Shown here one piece after another: positions 9,272 to 16,904 of a DNA stretch of 64,000 nucleotides. The stretch's first letter is position 1. Every line of letters starts with the position of its first letter. Position numbers and translations under genes: made by a program. Under the pieces are notes generated by a model. The model was not told the DNA's origin. It made no database searches and was given only the letters and a program-made list of their open reading frames with translations. The DNA is from Rhizobiales bacterium YIM 77505 (GTDB lineage: Bacteria; Pseudomonadota; Alphaproteobacteria; Rhizobiales; Beijerinckiaceae), in the NCBI GenBank assembly GCA_000745135.1, contig JQNH01000001.1, positions 1,116,001 through 1,180,000 on the forward strand, in the 5' to 3' direction.

Positions 9272-10186
9272 ATGACCAAGCTCCCCGCCTCCATCGACGA
9301 CACCCTCGCCCTCCTTGAGGGCGCGAACTACTTGGCGGACCGGCCGCTCGCCACGGTGCTCTTTCTCGCCCTCAAGCTCGGGCGGCCGTTGTTCCTGGAG
9401 GGCGAGGCGGGTGTCGGGAAGACCGAAATCGCCAAAGTCCTGGCCCAGGCGTTGGGCCGGCGGCTGATCCGGCTGCAATGCTATGAGGGGCTCGACGTCG
9501 CCTCGGCCGTCTACGAGTGGAACTATGCCGGCCAGATGATGGCGATCCGGCTTGCAGAGGCAGGTGGGGCGGTCGACCGGGAGCAGCTCGAAGCGGACCT
9601 CTTCTCCGACCGCTACCTCGTGCGCCGCCCGCTGTTGCAGGCTCTCGAGCCTGATCCCGCCGGCGCCCCGGTGCTGCTCATCGACGAACTCGACCGCACG
9701 GATGAGCCCTTCGAGGCTTTCCTTCTGGAAGTGCTGTCCGATTTCCAGGTGACCATCCCCGAGCTTGGCACGGTGAGGGCGGAGCGTCCGCCGATCGTGA
9801 TCATCACCTCGAACCGGACGCGCGAGATCCACGACGCCCTGAAGCGCCGTTGCCTCTACCATTGGCTCGACTACCCCGACGCCGTGCGGGAGCTTGCGAT
9901 CCTCAAGGCCAAGGCGCCGCAGGCTCCGGCGCGGCTCTCGCGCGAGATCGTCGCCTTCGTGCAGGCCATCCGGAAGGAGGACCTGTTCAAGGCTCCGGGG
10001 GTCGCCGAAACCCTGGACTGGGCCTCGGCCCTCATCGAGCTCGACGCCGTCGCGCTGGACCCCGGTCTCGTCTCGGATACCCTCGGCGTCCTGTTGAAAT
10101 ACCAGGACGATATCCAGAAGATGCAGGGCTCCAAGGCGAAGGCCGTGCTCGACACGGTGCGCGCCGAGGCGAGGATGCAGGCATGA
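9272..10186 (+). CDS. coxD: MoxR-family AAA+ ATPase (CoxD-like)
   Basis: 304-residue MoxR-type AAA+ ATPase. Walker A GEAGVGKTE lies near residues 43-51, Walker B and its extension read LLIDELDRTDEPFEAFLLEVLSD, and sensor and arginine-finger regions ITSNRTREIHDALKRRCLYHW follow. In CO dehydrogenase maturation CoxD and the VWA protein CoxE assemble the Mo/Cu site; the same MoxR-VWA pairing is seen here. The frame is open upstream to 9137, but that part is palindromic repeat; ATG 9272 gives the normal family N-terminus (MTKLPASIDDTLALLEGANY). Stop overlaps the next ATG (ATGA). Confidence 0.92.
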   Translation: MTKLPASIDDTLALLEGANYLADRPLATVLFLALKLGRPLFLEGEAGVGKTEIAKVLAQALGRRLIRLQCYEGLDVASAVYEWNYAGQMMAIRLAEAGGAVDREQLEADLFSDRYLVRRPLLQALEPDPAGAPVLLIDELDRTDEPFEAFLLEVLSDFQVTIPELGTVRAERPPIVIITSNRTREIHDALKRRCLYHWLDYPDAVRELAILKAKAPQAPARLSREIVAFVQAIRKEDLFKAPGVAETLDWASALIELDAVALDPGLVSDTLGVLLKYQDDIQKMQGSKAKAVLDTVRAEARMQA

Positions 10187-10572
10187 GCGAGCGCAGCGAC
10201 ATCGAGGCCGTCGTGAAGACCTATCTCGACGGGTTGTATGAGGGCGATGTGGAGAAGCTGGCGCGGGTGTTCCATCCGACGAGCGCACTGACCTCCTGCG
10301 ACGGCGGAGAGCTCAAGGCCGTGCCGCGCGACCAATGGCTCGAAGCGGTGAAGAACCGACCCTCGCCCAAGTCGAGGGGCCTGCCGCGGCACGACGAGAT
10401 CCTCTCGATCGACCAGGCCGGAGCCACGACGGCGTTGGTGAAGGTGAAATGCGCGATCCCGCCGCGCTTCTTCACGGACTACCTCTCCCTTCTGAAGATC
10501 GAGGGCCGCTGGCAGGTGGCCCAGAAGGTGTTCGCGACCGAGACGCGCGAAGAGGCAAAGGCGGCGGAGTGA
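10183..10572 (+). CDS. NTF2-like (lumazine-binding/SnoaL-type) protein
   Basis: 129-residue protein with an NTF2-fold pattern: an N-terminal helix pair (IEAVVKTYLDGLYEGDVEKLARVFHPTSALT), a mid-section DQWLEAVKNRPSPKSRGLPRHDEILSID and C-terminal strands (ALVKVKCAIPPRFFTDYLSLLKIEGRWQVAQKVF). This resembles the putative lumazine-binding NTF2-like family. Translationally coupled to the MoxR gene by ATGA. Its function in the cox cluster is not known; it could bind a substrate or assist maturation. No catalytic residues can be assigned with confidence. Confidence 0.85.
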   Translation: MSERSDIEAVVKTYLDGLYEGDVEKLARVFHPTSALTSCDGGELKAVPRDQWLEAVKNRPSPKSRGLPRHDEILSIDQAGATTALVKVKCAIPPRFFTDYLSLLKIEGRWQVAQKVFATETREEAKAAE

Positions 10573-10604
10573 GCAGAGCGAACAAGCGCGTCGCCTCATC
10601 GGAA

Positions 10605-10785
10605 GAGCGCCCCTCCGCCCTTGCGGGGGAGGGCAGGGGGGGCGGCAAAGTCGGAGCACCTTCTTGGAAGGGGAAGCTGGCGGCTTATACGATGAAGCTT
10701 TGTTTTGATCCGCCAGCACTCCATGCCCAGCGATCCCCCTCTCCAACTCTCCCCCCTTCCAACTCTCCCCCATAAGGGGGGAGAG
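10605..10785. repeat. GC-rich palindromic repeat overlapping the coxE start
   Basis: Between the NTF2-like gene and coxE lies a CCCTCC...GGGAGG imperfect hairpin (10609-10634). A second, perfect 9-bp hairpin CTCTCCCCC / GGGGGAGAG lies at 10763-10785. The second one is inside the coxE reading frame and is translated as part of LPTLPHKGGEG, a peptide typical of this type of dispersed repeat when it falls in coding sequence. Confidence 0.65.
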
Positions 10786-12003
10786 GGCGCGCTTGGCGTC
10801 CCTGAGGGTGAAGGCCGGCTTGCCGAGAACATCGCCTATTTCGCCCGGATCTTGCGGGCGGCAGGGCTGCCGGTGGGGCCAGGGGCGGTGCTCGACGCGG
10901 TCGAGGCCGTGCAGGCGGCGCGGATCGGGACACGGGACGACTTCTATTGGACGCTGCATGCGGTCTTCGTGAACCGGCACGAGCATTCGGGCCTGTTCGA
11001 CCAGGCCTTCCGCATCTTCTGGCGACGCCGGGCACTGATCGAGAAGCTGATCGCCGAGATGTCGCCGGTGGCGCCTGCCGTGAAAAACGATGTGAAGCCG
11101 CCCGATGCGGGGGCGCAGCGGGTGGCCGACGCGTTTGCGCCAAAGCCGCGCGAGGCGCCGGCACAGGAACTCACCGAATTCTCGGCCCGCCTCACCATGT
11201 CGGACCAGGAGGTGTTGCGGAGAAAGGATTTCGCCCAGATGTCCGCCGAGGAGATCGCGAGGGCGAAGCACCTCATCGCGGCGCTCCGGCTTCCGGAAGA
11301 ACAGGTGAAGACGCGCCGCTACTTCGCCGATCCCCGCGGCCGCCGCATCGATCCCCGCCGCACCTTCCGGCGCAGCCTGCGCTCGGGTGGGGCGAGCATC
11401 GATCTTGCGTTTCGCACGCGGGGCTTGCGCCACCCGCCGCTCGTGGCGCTCGTCGACATCTCCGGTTCGATGGCGGAATACTCCCGCCTGTTCTTGCATT
11501 TCCTGCACGCCTTGGCGGAGCGCCGGCGCCGCGTTCACGTGTTCGTGTTCGCGACACGCCTCACCAACATCAGCCGTGAGCTGGCAGGCCGTGACCCGGA
11601 CGAGGCCCTGGCGCGGACGGGCGCCCGGGTCAACGATTGGGAGGGGGGCACACGCATCGCGGCCAGCCTTCACGAATTCAACCGTCGCTGGTCGCGGCGG
11701 GTGCTGTCGCAAGGGGCGGTCGTGCTCCTCTTCACCGACGGGCTCGAGCGCGAGGTCGGCCGCGAACTCGCCTTCGAGGTGGATCGCCTGCACCGCTCCT
11801 GCCGCAGGCTGATCTGGCTCAACCCGCTCCTGCGCTTCAACGCCTTCGAGGCCCGCTCGCTCGGCATCCGCACCATGCTGCCCCATGTCGACGAATTCCG
11901 CGCGATCCACAATCTCGCCTCCATGGAGGAGCTGTGCCGAGCGCTCGGTGACGTCCGCTCGCATGCGGCCGATCCGAAGCGGTGGTTGCGCCGCGTAGCG
12001 TGA
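10723..12003 (+). CDS. coxE: VWA domain-containing CoxE-like protein
   Basis: 426-residue protein with a C-terminal von Willebrand A domain. The MIDAS motif VDISGSMAEYS is followed by the conserved VFVFATRLTNISREL and LLFTDGLEREVG. The N-terminal part (ENIAYFARILRAAGLPVGPGAVLDAV) is the usual CoxE lead. Works with the MoxR ATPase in enzyme maturation (family knowledge). The family N-terminus begins after residue 30 and no in-frame ATG, GTG or TTG lies between it and the repeat. Translation must therefore start in or before the repeat, at ATG 10723 or TTG 10705, giving the protein a repeat-derived N-terminus. Confidence 0.88.
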   Translation: MPSDPPLQLSPLPTLPHKGGEGALGVPEGEGRLAENIAYFARILRAAGLPVGPGAVLDAVEAVQAARIGTRDDFYWTLHAVFVNRHEHSGLFDQAFRIFWRRRALIEKLIAEMSPVAPAVKNDVKPPDAGAQRVADAFAPKPREAPAQELTEFSARLTMSDQEVLRRKDFAQMSAEEIARAKHLIAALRLPEEQVKTRRYFADPRGRRIDPRRTFRRSLRSGGASIDLAFRTRGLRHPPLVALVDISGSMAEYSRLFLHFLHALAERRRRVHVFVFATRLTNISRELAGRDPDEALARTGARVNDWEGGTRIAASLHEFNRRWSRRVLSQGAVVLLFTDGLEREVGRELAFEVDRLHRSCRRLIWLNPLLRFNAFEARSLGIRTMLPHVDEFRAIHNLASMEELCRALGDVRSHAADPKRWLRRVA

Positions 12004-12138
12004 AGCACCACTGTCATGCGGGGCGGCTGAAGGCCTGCCTCGGAACCCATGATGGCGCGCTGCGATGCGTTCGGTTGGCAGTCTCGTCCTGGGTGCCGGG
12101 TTTGAGGCCTCGCGTCGCCGCCGAACGAAGGAGGATTC

Positions 12139-12462
12139 ATGCGCTCGACCGACGCCGACATTCTTGCAACGGCTGAATCATGGCGGCGTGCCGGGCGGGG
12201 CGTGGCGCTCGCCACGGTGGTGGAGACCTGGGGCTCGGCGCCGCGGCCGGTCGGCAGTCATCTCATCGTGGACCAGGAGGGCCGTTTCCTCGGCTCTGTC
12301 TCCGGCGGTTGCGTGGAGGGGGCCGTCATCAGCGAGGCGGTCGAGGTCATCGCAGGGGGCAAACCGCGGCTGCTTGAATTCGGCGTCGCCGACGAGACGG
12401 CCTGGCAGGTCGGCCTCTCCTGCGGCGGCCGTATCAAGGTTTATGTGGAGCCCATCGACTGA
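12139..12462 (+). CDS. XdhC N-terminal domain protein (CoxI-like)
   Basis: 107-residue protein made of the XdhC_CoxI domain only: ATVVETWGSAPRPVGSHLIVDQEGRFLGSVSGGCVEGAVI and LSCGGRIKVYVEP. XdhC-type proteins bind molybdenum cofactor, promote its sulfuration and hand it to the hydroxylase. Start set by AGGAGG six bases before ATG 12139. Its stop shares one base with the next ATG (TGATG). The Rossmann half of XdhC is encoded separately at 13106, with a LysE-family exporter gene between. Confidence 0.92.
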   Translation: MRSTDADILATAESWRRAGRGVALATVVETWGSAPRPVGSHLIVDQEGRFLGSVSGGCVEGAVISEAVEVIAGGKPRLLEFGVADETAWQVGLSCGGRIKVYVEPID

Positions 12463-13088
12463 TGCCTTCGTACGACATTCTTATCGCCTTTGCCGTTGCG
12501 ACGGCGCTCTTCGCCTATATGCCGGGCCCGGCGCTCCTTTATACCGCGGCGCAGACCATGGCCCGGGGGCGACGCGCCGGGCTCATGGCGGCGCTCGGCA
12601 TCCACATCGGCTGCTACGTCCATGTGATGGCGGCCGCCTTCGGCCTTTCCGCCATGTTCCGCCACGTGCCCGAGCTCTATGCGGCGCTCAAGATCGTCGG
12701 CGCCCTCTACCTCGTCTGGCTCGGCATCGGAGTGCTGCGCCAGAAGACGAGCGCCGACCTTCCGCAGGTGCAGCCGAAATCGGCCAGGCGGGCCTTGGCG
12801 GACAGCATCGTGGTCGAGGTCCTCAACCCGAAGGTCGCGATCTTCTTCATCGCTTTCCTGCCCCAGTTCGTCGATCCTGCCGCGAGCCTGCCCGTCTGGC
12901 TGCAGTTCCTGGTCCTCGGCACGATCGTGAACTTCGCATTCTCCTCCGCGGATGTGGTGACGGTTTTCGCGACCTCAACCATCATGGCCAAAATCCGAGC
13001 CAACGGCCTGGGCCAGAAGGTAATTCGATATCTTGGCGGCTCGATCCTCGTCGCACTTGGCGCCAGGCTCGCGACGGATCGAGGCTGA
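12462..13088 (+). CDS. LysE/RhtB family exporter
   Basis: 208-residue inner-membrane protein of the LysE/RhtB amino acid exporter family. It has about six hydrophobic segments and the family motif FAYMPGPALLYTAAQTMARGRRAGLMAALGIHIG near residues 17-50, with VLNPKVAIFFIAFLPQFVD near residue 120. Transport substrate cannot be told from the sequence; family members export amino acids and their derivatives. It starts on the last base of the upstream xdhC stop and ends 17 bp before the second xdhC gene, so it is co-transcribed with the cox genes. Confidence 0.92.
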   Translation: MPSYDILIAFAVATALFAYMPGPALLYTAAQTMARGRRAGLMAALGIHIGCYVHVMAAAFGLSAMFRHVPELYAALKIVGALYLVWLGIGVLRQKTSADLPQVQPKSARRALADSIVVEVLNPKVAIFFIAFLPQFVDPAASLPVWLQFLVLGTIVNFAFSSADVVTVFATSTIMAKIRANGLGQKVIRYLGGSILVALGARLATDRG

Positions 13089-13105
13089 GGCAGCAGGGTC
13101 TGGCG

Positions 13106-13795
13106 ATGCGGCTTGATCTTCTCTCCACCCTCAACGCTGAACGGGCCGCCCGCCGGGCTGCCATCCTCATAACGGATATGGCGAGCGGGGAGCAGCGCCT
13201 CGTGCGCGAGGTTGAGGTTCGAGACGACCCCCTCGCGGTCGAACTGGAGGAGCGGCTGCGTTCCGGCAAGAGCGGACTCCTCGAGGTCGAGGGGCGGCAG
13301 CTCTTCCTCACCGTGCAGGCGCCGCCCGTGAAGCTCGTCGTGATCGGCGCCGTGCATATCAGCCAGGCGCTGGCGCCGATGGCGCAGGGTCTCGGCCTGG
13401 ACGTGACGATCGTCGATCCGCGCACCGCCTTCGCCAGCCCGGAGCGCTTCCCGGACGTCCGGCTTCTCGCCGCTTGGCCCGACGAGGCCCTGCCCCGCGT
13501 CGGGCTCGACCGCTACACGGCGATGGCGGCGCTCACCCACGATCCCAAGATCGACGATCCGGCCCTGATGGCTGCCTTGCAGGCCGGGTGCTTCTATGTG
13601 GGCGCCTTAGGATCCAAGAAGACACATGCTCGCCGGGTCGAGCGCCTCACCGCGGCTGGTGTGAGCGCGACGGAGATCGGACGCATCCATGCGCCCATCG
13701 GGCTCGACATCGGGGCTGTCAGTCCGGCCGAGATCGCCCTCTCGATCCTTGCGGAGGTCGTCGCGACGCTCCGCACGGACAGGAGGCCGCGGTGA
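13106..13795 (+). CDS. XdhC family protein with Rossmann domain
   Basis: 229-residue XdhC-type protein. The C-terminal XdhC_C Rossmann domain is clear: VIGAVHISQALAPMAQGLGLDVTIVDPR, ALTHDPKIDDPALMAAL, FYVGALGSKKTHARRVERL and IGLDIGAVSPAEIALSILAE. The N-terminal part is short and lacks the GSAPR...GGCVEG signature, which sits in the separate protein at 12139. Together the two products would make up one complete XdhC/CoxI. The stop overlaps the GTG start of the next gene (GTGA). Confidence 0.92.
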   Translation: MRLDLLSTLNAERAARRAAILITDMASGEQRLVREVEVRDDPLAVELEERLRSGKSGLLEVEGRQLFLTVQAPPVKLVVIGAVHISQALAPMAQGLGLDVTIVDPRTAFASPERFPDVRLLAAWPDEALPRVGLDRYTAMAALTHDPKIDDPALMAALQAGCFYVGALGSKKTHARRVERLTAAGVSATEIGRIHAPIGLDIGAVSPAEIALSILAEVVATLRTDRRPR

Positions 13796-15438
13796 GGTTC
13801 GGGCCGGTTCGGGTCGAGGAGGCGGTCGGAGCGATCGCCGCGCACAGCGTGCGTGCCGGCGCAGCCGTGGTGAAGAAGGGCAAGGTGATCACGGCCGAGG
13901 ACGCGGCCCGGCTGCGGGAGGCCGGCGTTGGAAGCATCACGGCCGTGTGGCTCGATGCGGGCGATGTGGGCGAGGACGAAGCGGCGCAGCGCCTGGCGCA
14001 AGCGGCCGCCGGCCGCAACACACGGGTCGACCGGCCGTTTACCGGCCGTGCCAACCTCTTCGCCGAAGAGGCAGGCGTGTTCCAGGTCGACAAGGACCGC
14101 ATCGACGCCATCAACGGGGTCGACGAGGCGATTACGGTGGCGACGCTCTCGGCCCTCAAGCCGGTGGTCGCCGGCGAGATGATCGCGACGGTCAAGATCA
14201 TCCCCTACGCAGTGCCGGCGAAGCAACTCGACAAGGCGATCGCCTTTGCTAGGGGCTCGCGCCCGGTCCTGGAGGTTGCGCCCTATCGCCGCCGCCGGGT
14301 CGCGGCGGTGTCGACGACGCTCCCGGGCCTCAAGCCGAGCGTCGTGGCGAAGACGCTCGAGGTGCTGCGGGAACGGCTCGCTCCCGCCTCCGCGGCGGTG
14401 ACCCATGACGTGCGCGTGCCGCATGAGGCCGAGCCGCTCGCAGGGCAGCTCGAGGCGCTCAGGCATTCAGACGCCGAGCTCATCGTCATCTTCGGGGCTT
14501 CCGCAATCGCGGACCGCCGCGACGTCATTCCGTCCGCGATCGAAGCGGCGGGGGGCGTCGTGGAGCATTTCGGAATGCCGGTCGATCCCGGCAACCTGCT
14601 GCTCATCGCCCACCTGGCGGGGAAGCCGGTGATCGGCGCCCCGGGCTGCGCCCGTTCGCCGAAGGAGAACGGATTCGATTGGGTGCTCCACCGTCTCCTC
14701 GCCGACGTGCCGGTGACGCGCGGCGATATCGTCGGCCTCGGCGTCGGCGGGCTGCTCATGGAGATCGTCTCGCGGCCGCAGCTACGGGCCGAGCCGCCGA
14801 CGGAGCCTCATGCGGCGCGCGTTGCGGCGGTGGTGCTCGCCGCCGGTCAGTCGCGGCGGATGGGCGGGATCAACAAGCTCATCGCGCAGCTCGCCGGCAA
14901 GCCGCTCGTGCGGCGCGCCGCCGAGGCGGCCCTTGCAAGCCATGCCGCGCCGGTGATCGTCGTCACGGGGCACGAACAGGAGGCCGTGCGGCGGGTTCTC
15001 GCCGGGCTCGACGTGACGATCGTTCACAATCCGGACTACGCGGAGGGGCTGTCGACCTCGCTCCGCGCCGGCGTGGCCGCCGTCCCCGAAGGGGTGGACG
15101 GGGTCATGATCTGCCTTGCCGACATGCCTCACATCACGAGCGAGGTCATGGACCGACTCATCGCCGCCTTCGCGGCGGGACAGGGGGCGCGAATCGTCGT
15201 GCCGACGGCGGAAGGCAAGCGGGGCAATCCTGTCCTGTGGTCGCGCCATTTCTTTGAAGCCTTAGGCGCACTCTCGGGCGATGTCGGCGCCCGCCACCTC
15301 ATCGGCGAGAACCGGGAAGCTGTCATCGAGGTCGAGATCGGCCCGGCGGCCATGGTCGATGTCGATACGCCGGACGCCATGCAGGCGGCATGTGGGCCGA
15401 TGAGGCCGGCGACGGTCGAGGAGGGCGGGCCGCGTTGA
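13792..15438 (+). CDS. MoeA-like / MobA-like fusion (MocA-type cofactor enzyme)
   Basis: 548-residue two-domain protein. Residues 1-340 are a molybdopterin-binding MoeA/MogA-like region (FQVDKDRIDAINGVDEAITVATL; VIFGASAIADRRDVIPSAIE; GAPGCARSPKENGFDWVL). Residues from about 345 on are a MobA/MocA-type nucleotidyltransferase (VVLAAGQSRRMGGINKL; VICLADMP-like MICLADMPHI; RGNPVLW). MocA enzymes attach CMP to molybdopterin to give the cytosine dinucleotide form used by this hydroxylase family, so this is the likely cofactor finisher for CoxL. The start is GTG 13792, preceded by AGGAGG and overlapping the xdhC stop. Last gene of the tightly coupled cox block. Confidence 0.9.
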   Translation: MRFGPVRVEEAVGAIAAHSVRAGAAVVKKGKVITAEDAARLREAGVGSITAVWLDAGDVGEDEAAQRLAQAAAGRNTRVDRPFTGRANLFAEEAGVFQVDKDRIDAINGVDEAITVATLSALKPVVAGEMIATVKIIPYAVPAKQLDKAIAFARGSRPVLEVAPYRRRRVAAVSTTLPGLKPSVVAKTLEVLRERLAPASAAVTHDVRVPHEAEPLAGQLEALRHSDAELIVIFGASAIADRRDVIPSAIEAAGGVVEHFGMPVDPGNLLLIAHLAGKPVIGAPGCARSPKENGFDWVLHRLLADVPVTRGDIVGLGVGGLLMEIVSRPQLRAEPPTEPHAARVAAVVLAAGQSRRMGGINKLIAQLAGKPLVRRAAEAALASHAAPVIVVTGHEQEAVRRVLAGLDVTIVHNPDYAEGLSTSLRAGVAAVPEGVDGVMICLADMPHITSEVMDRLIAAFAAGQGARIVVPTAEGKRGNPVLWSRHFFEALGALSGDVGARHLIGENREAVIEVEIGPAAMVDVDTPDAMQAACGPMRPATVEEGGPR

Positions 15439-15539
15439 ACCCCGACGCGGTCTTGCGCATTATCGCGCAGCACTTGCCGGCGCTGTTCACGGCTCAGATC
15501 GGCAGCACGCAAGCCCTGCTTTCAGCATGGAGGATCGCG

Positions 15540-16010
15540 ATGACCCGCCTGACGCGACGTGCGTTGGTGGCGCTGCTGGCCGCCGGTTCCGCCGCCCGAG
15601 GCGCCCATGCCGAGGCTTCCCGGCCCAGGTTGGTCGTCAGCAAGGACCCGAGTTGCGGTTGCTGCTCCGGCTGGGCGGAGCACATGCGCGCCGCCGGCTT
15701 TGCGGTCGAGATCGTCAACACGGAGGAGCTCAACCGGATCAAGACGAGGCTCGGCGTGCCGCGCCACCTCGCTTCCTGTCATACGGCCGAGGTGGACGGC
15801 TATGTCGTCGAGGGGCACGTTCCCGCCGATGCGGTTCGCCGGCTCCTCGCGGAGCGGCCGAGAGTGAAGGGTCTCGCCGTCCCCGGCATGCCGATCGGCT
15901 CGCCCGGCATGGAGGTCGATGGGGCGCCTCCGGAGACCTATGACGTCATCGCCTTCGGCCCCGGCGGCGAGACCCGCTTTGGGCGCTACAAGGGGGCGAC
16001 TGCGGTCTGA
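15540..16010 (+). CDS. DUF411 domain-containing protein
   Basis: 156-residue exported protein. An N-terminal signal sequence (MTRLTRRALVALLAAGSAARGAHA) precedes the DUF411 domain with KDPSCGCCSGWAEHM, LASCHTAEVDGYVVEGHVP and VPGMPIGSPGME. Cys-rich DUF411 proteins are often found near metal (copper) resistance genes; a metal-binding role is plausible but not shown. The frame is open further upstream; ATG 15540 was chosen because it starts the signal peptide and has GGAGGA upstream. It follows the cox cluster by 101 bp. Confidence 0.88.
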   Translation: MTRLTRRALVALLAAGSAARGAHAEASRPRLVVSKDPSCGCCSGWAEHMRAAGFAVEIVNTEELNRIKTRLGVPRHLASCHTAEVDGYVVEGHVPADAVRRLLAERPRVKGLAVPGMPIGSPGMEVDGAPPETYDVIAFGPGGETRFGRYKGATAV

Positions 16011-16077
16011 TGCGGACGGATTGCGCTTCGGCGACCGGGCGAATAAGGCTCCGCGCCAGCCATCCTCACGCGCCCCA

Positions 16078-16842
16078 ATGCAGTTCTTTTCGTCCAACGG
16101 CGTTCGCATCGCCTATGTGGATCTCGCCCCGGCTCAAGGGCCGGGCGATCCCATCCTGCTCATCCACGGCTTCGCCTCGAACCACGCGGTGAACTGGATC
16201 AACACCCTGTGGACCAAGACCCTCCACGGGGCAGGCTTTCGCGTCATCGCCCTCGACAACCGCGGCCACGGGCAGAGCGAGAAGCTCTACGATCCTGCGG
16301 CGTACGAGTCCTCGATCATGGCCGAGGACGCGCGCCGCCTTTTGGATCATCTCGGCGTCGAGCGCGCCGATGTCATGGGGTATTCCATGGGCGCGCGGAT
16401 CGCGGCCCACCTGGCCCTGATCCATCCGGCGCGGGTGCGCTCGCTCCTGATGGGCGGGCTGGGGCTCCGTCTCGTGGAAGGGGTCGGCCTCCCGCTCGGC
16501 ATTGCCGATGCCATGGAGGCCTCCTCGGTCGATGTCCTCACCGACCCGATGCAGCGGATGTTCCGCGCCTTCGCCGAGCAAACGAAGAGTGATCTCAAGG
16601 CGCTTGCCGCCTGCATTCGCGGTTCGCGGCAGGTGATGTCACGGGCGGAGGTCGCCTCGATTACTACGCCGACGCTGGTCGCCGTCGGGACGAAGGACCC
16701 GATTGCCGGCTCGGCGCAGGCGCTCGCGGACCTCATGCCGAACGCCCAGGCGCTCGATATCCCGGGCCGGGACCACAACCTCGCCGTTGGCGACCGCGTT
16801 CACAAGCAGGGCGTCCTCGACTTCCTCTCCCGGCGGCCCTAG
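16078..16842 (+). CDS. Alpha/beta hydrolase
   Basis: 254-residue alpha/beta hydrolase fold protein. Visible are the oxyanion segment LLIHGFASNHAVNW, DNRGHGQSEK, the nucleophile elbow GYSMGAR (Ser), an acid in VGTKDPIAG and a catalytic His in GRDHNLAV. Length and motifs fit hydrolases of the 3-oxoadipate enol-lactonase or esterase type. The substrate cannot be deduced. The open frame runs upstream to 15919 inside the DUF411 gene; ATG 16078 gives the natural N-terminus (MQFFSSNGVRIAYVD). Confidence 0.87.
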   Translation: MQFFSSNGVRIAYVDLAPAQGPGDPILLIHGFASNHAVNWINTLWTKTLHGAGFRVIALDNRGHGQSEKLYDPAAYESSIMAEDARRLLDHLGVERADVMGYSMGARIAAHLALIHPARVRSLLMGGLGLRLVEGVGLPLGIADAMEASSVDVLTDPMQRMFRAFAEQTKSDLKALAACIRGSRQVMSRAEVASITTPTLVAVGTKDPIAGSAQALADLMPNAQALDIPGRDHNLAVGDRVHKQGVLDFLSRRP

Positions 16843-16904
16843 GCGCAGGGACGCCTTGCTTCCCGGCTCTTGAGCGCGCTGCTCGGCCATGCTCATTGCG
16901 CCTT

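Noticed and set aside
9871-11964. 697-codon minus-strand frame across coxD-coxE
   Set aside because: Covers several real genes in antisense and shows no family motif; GC codon shadow.
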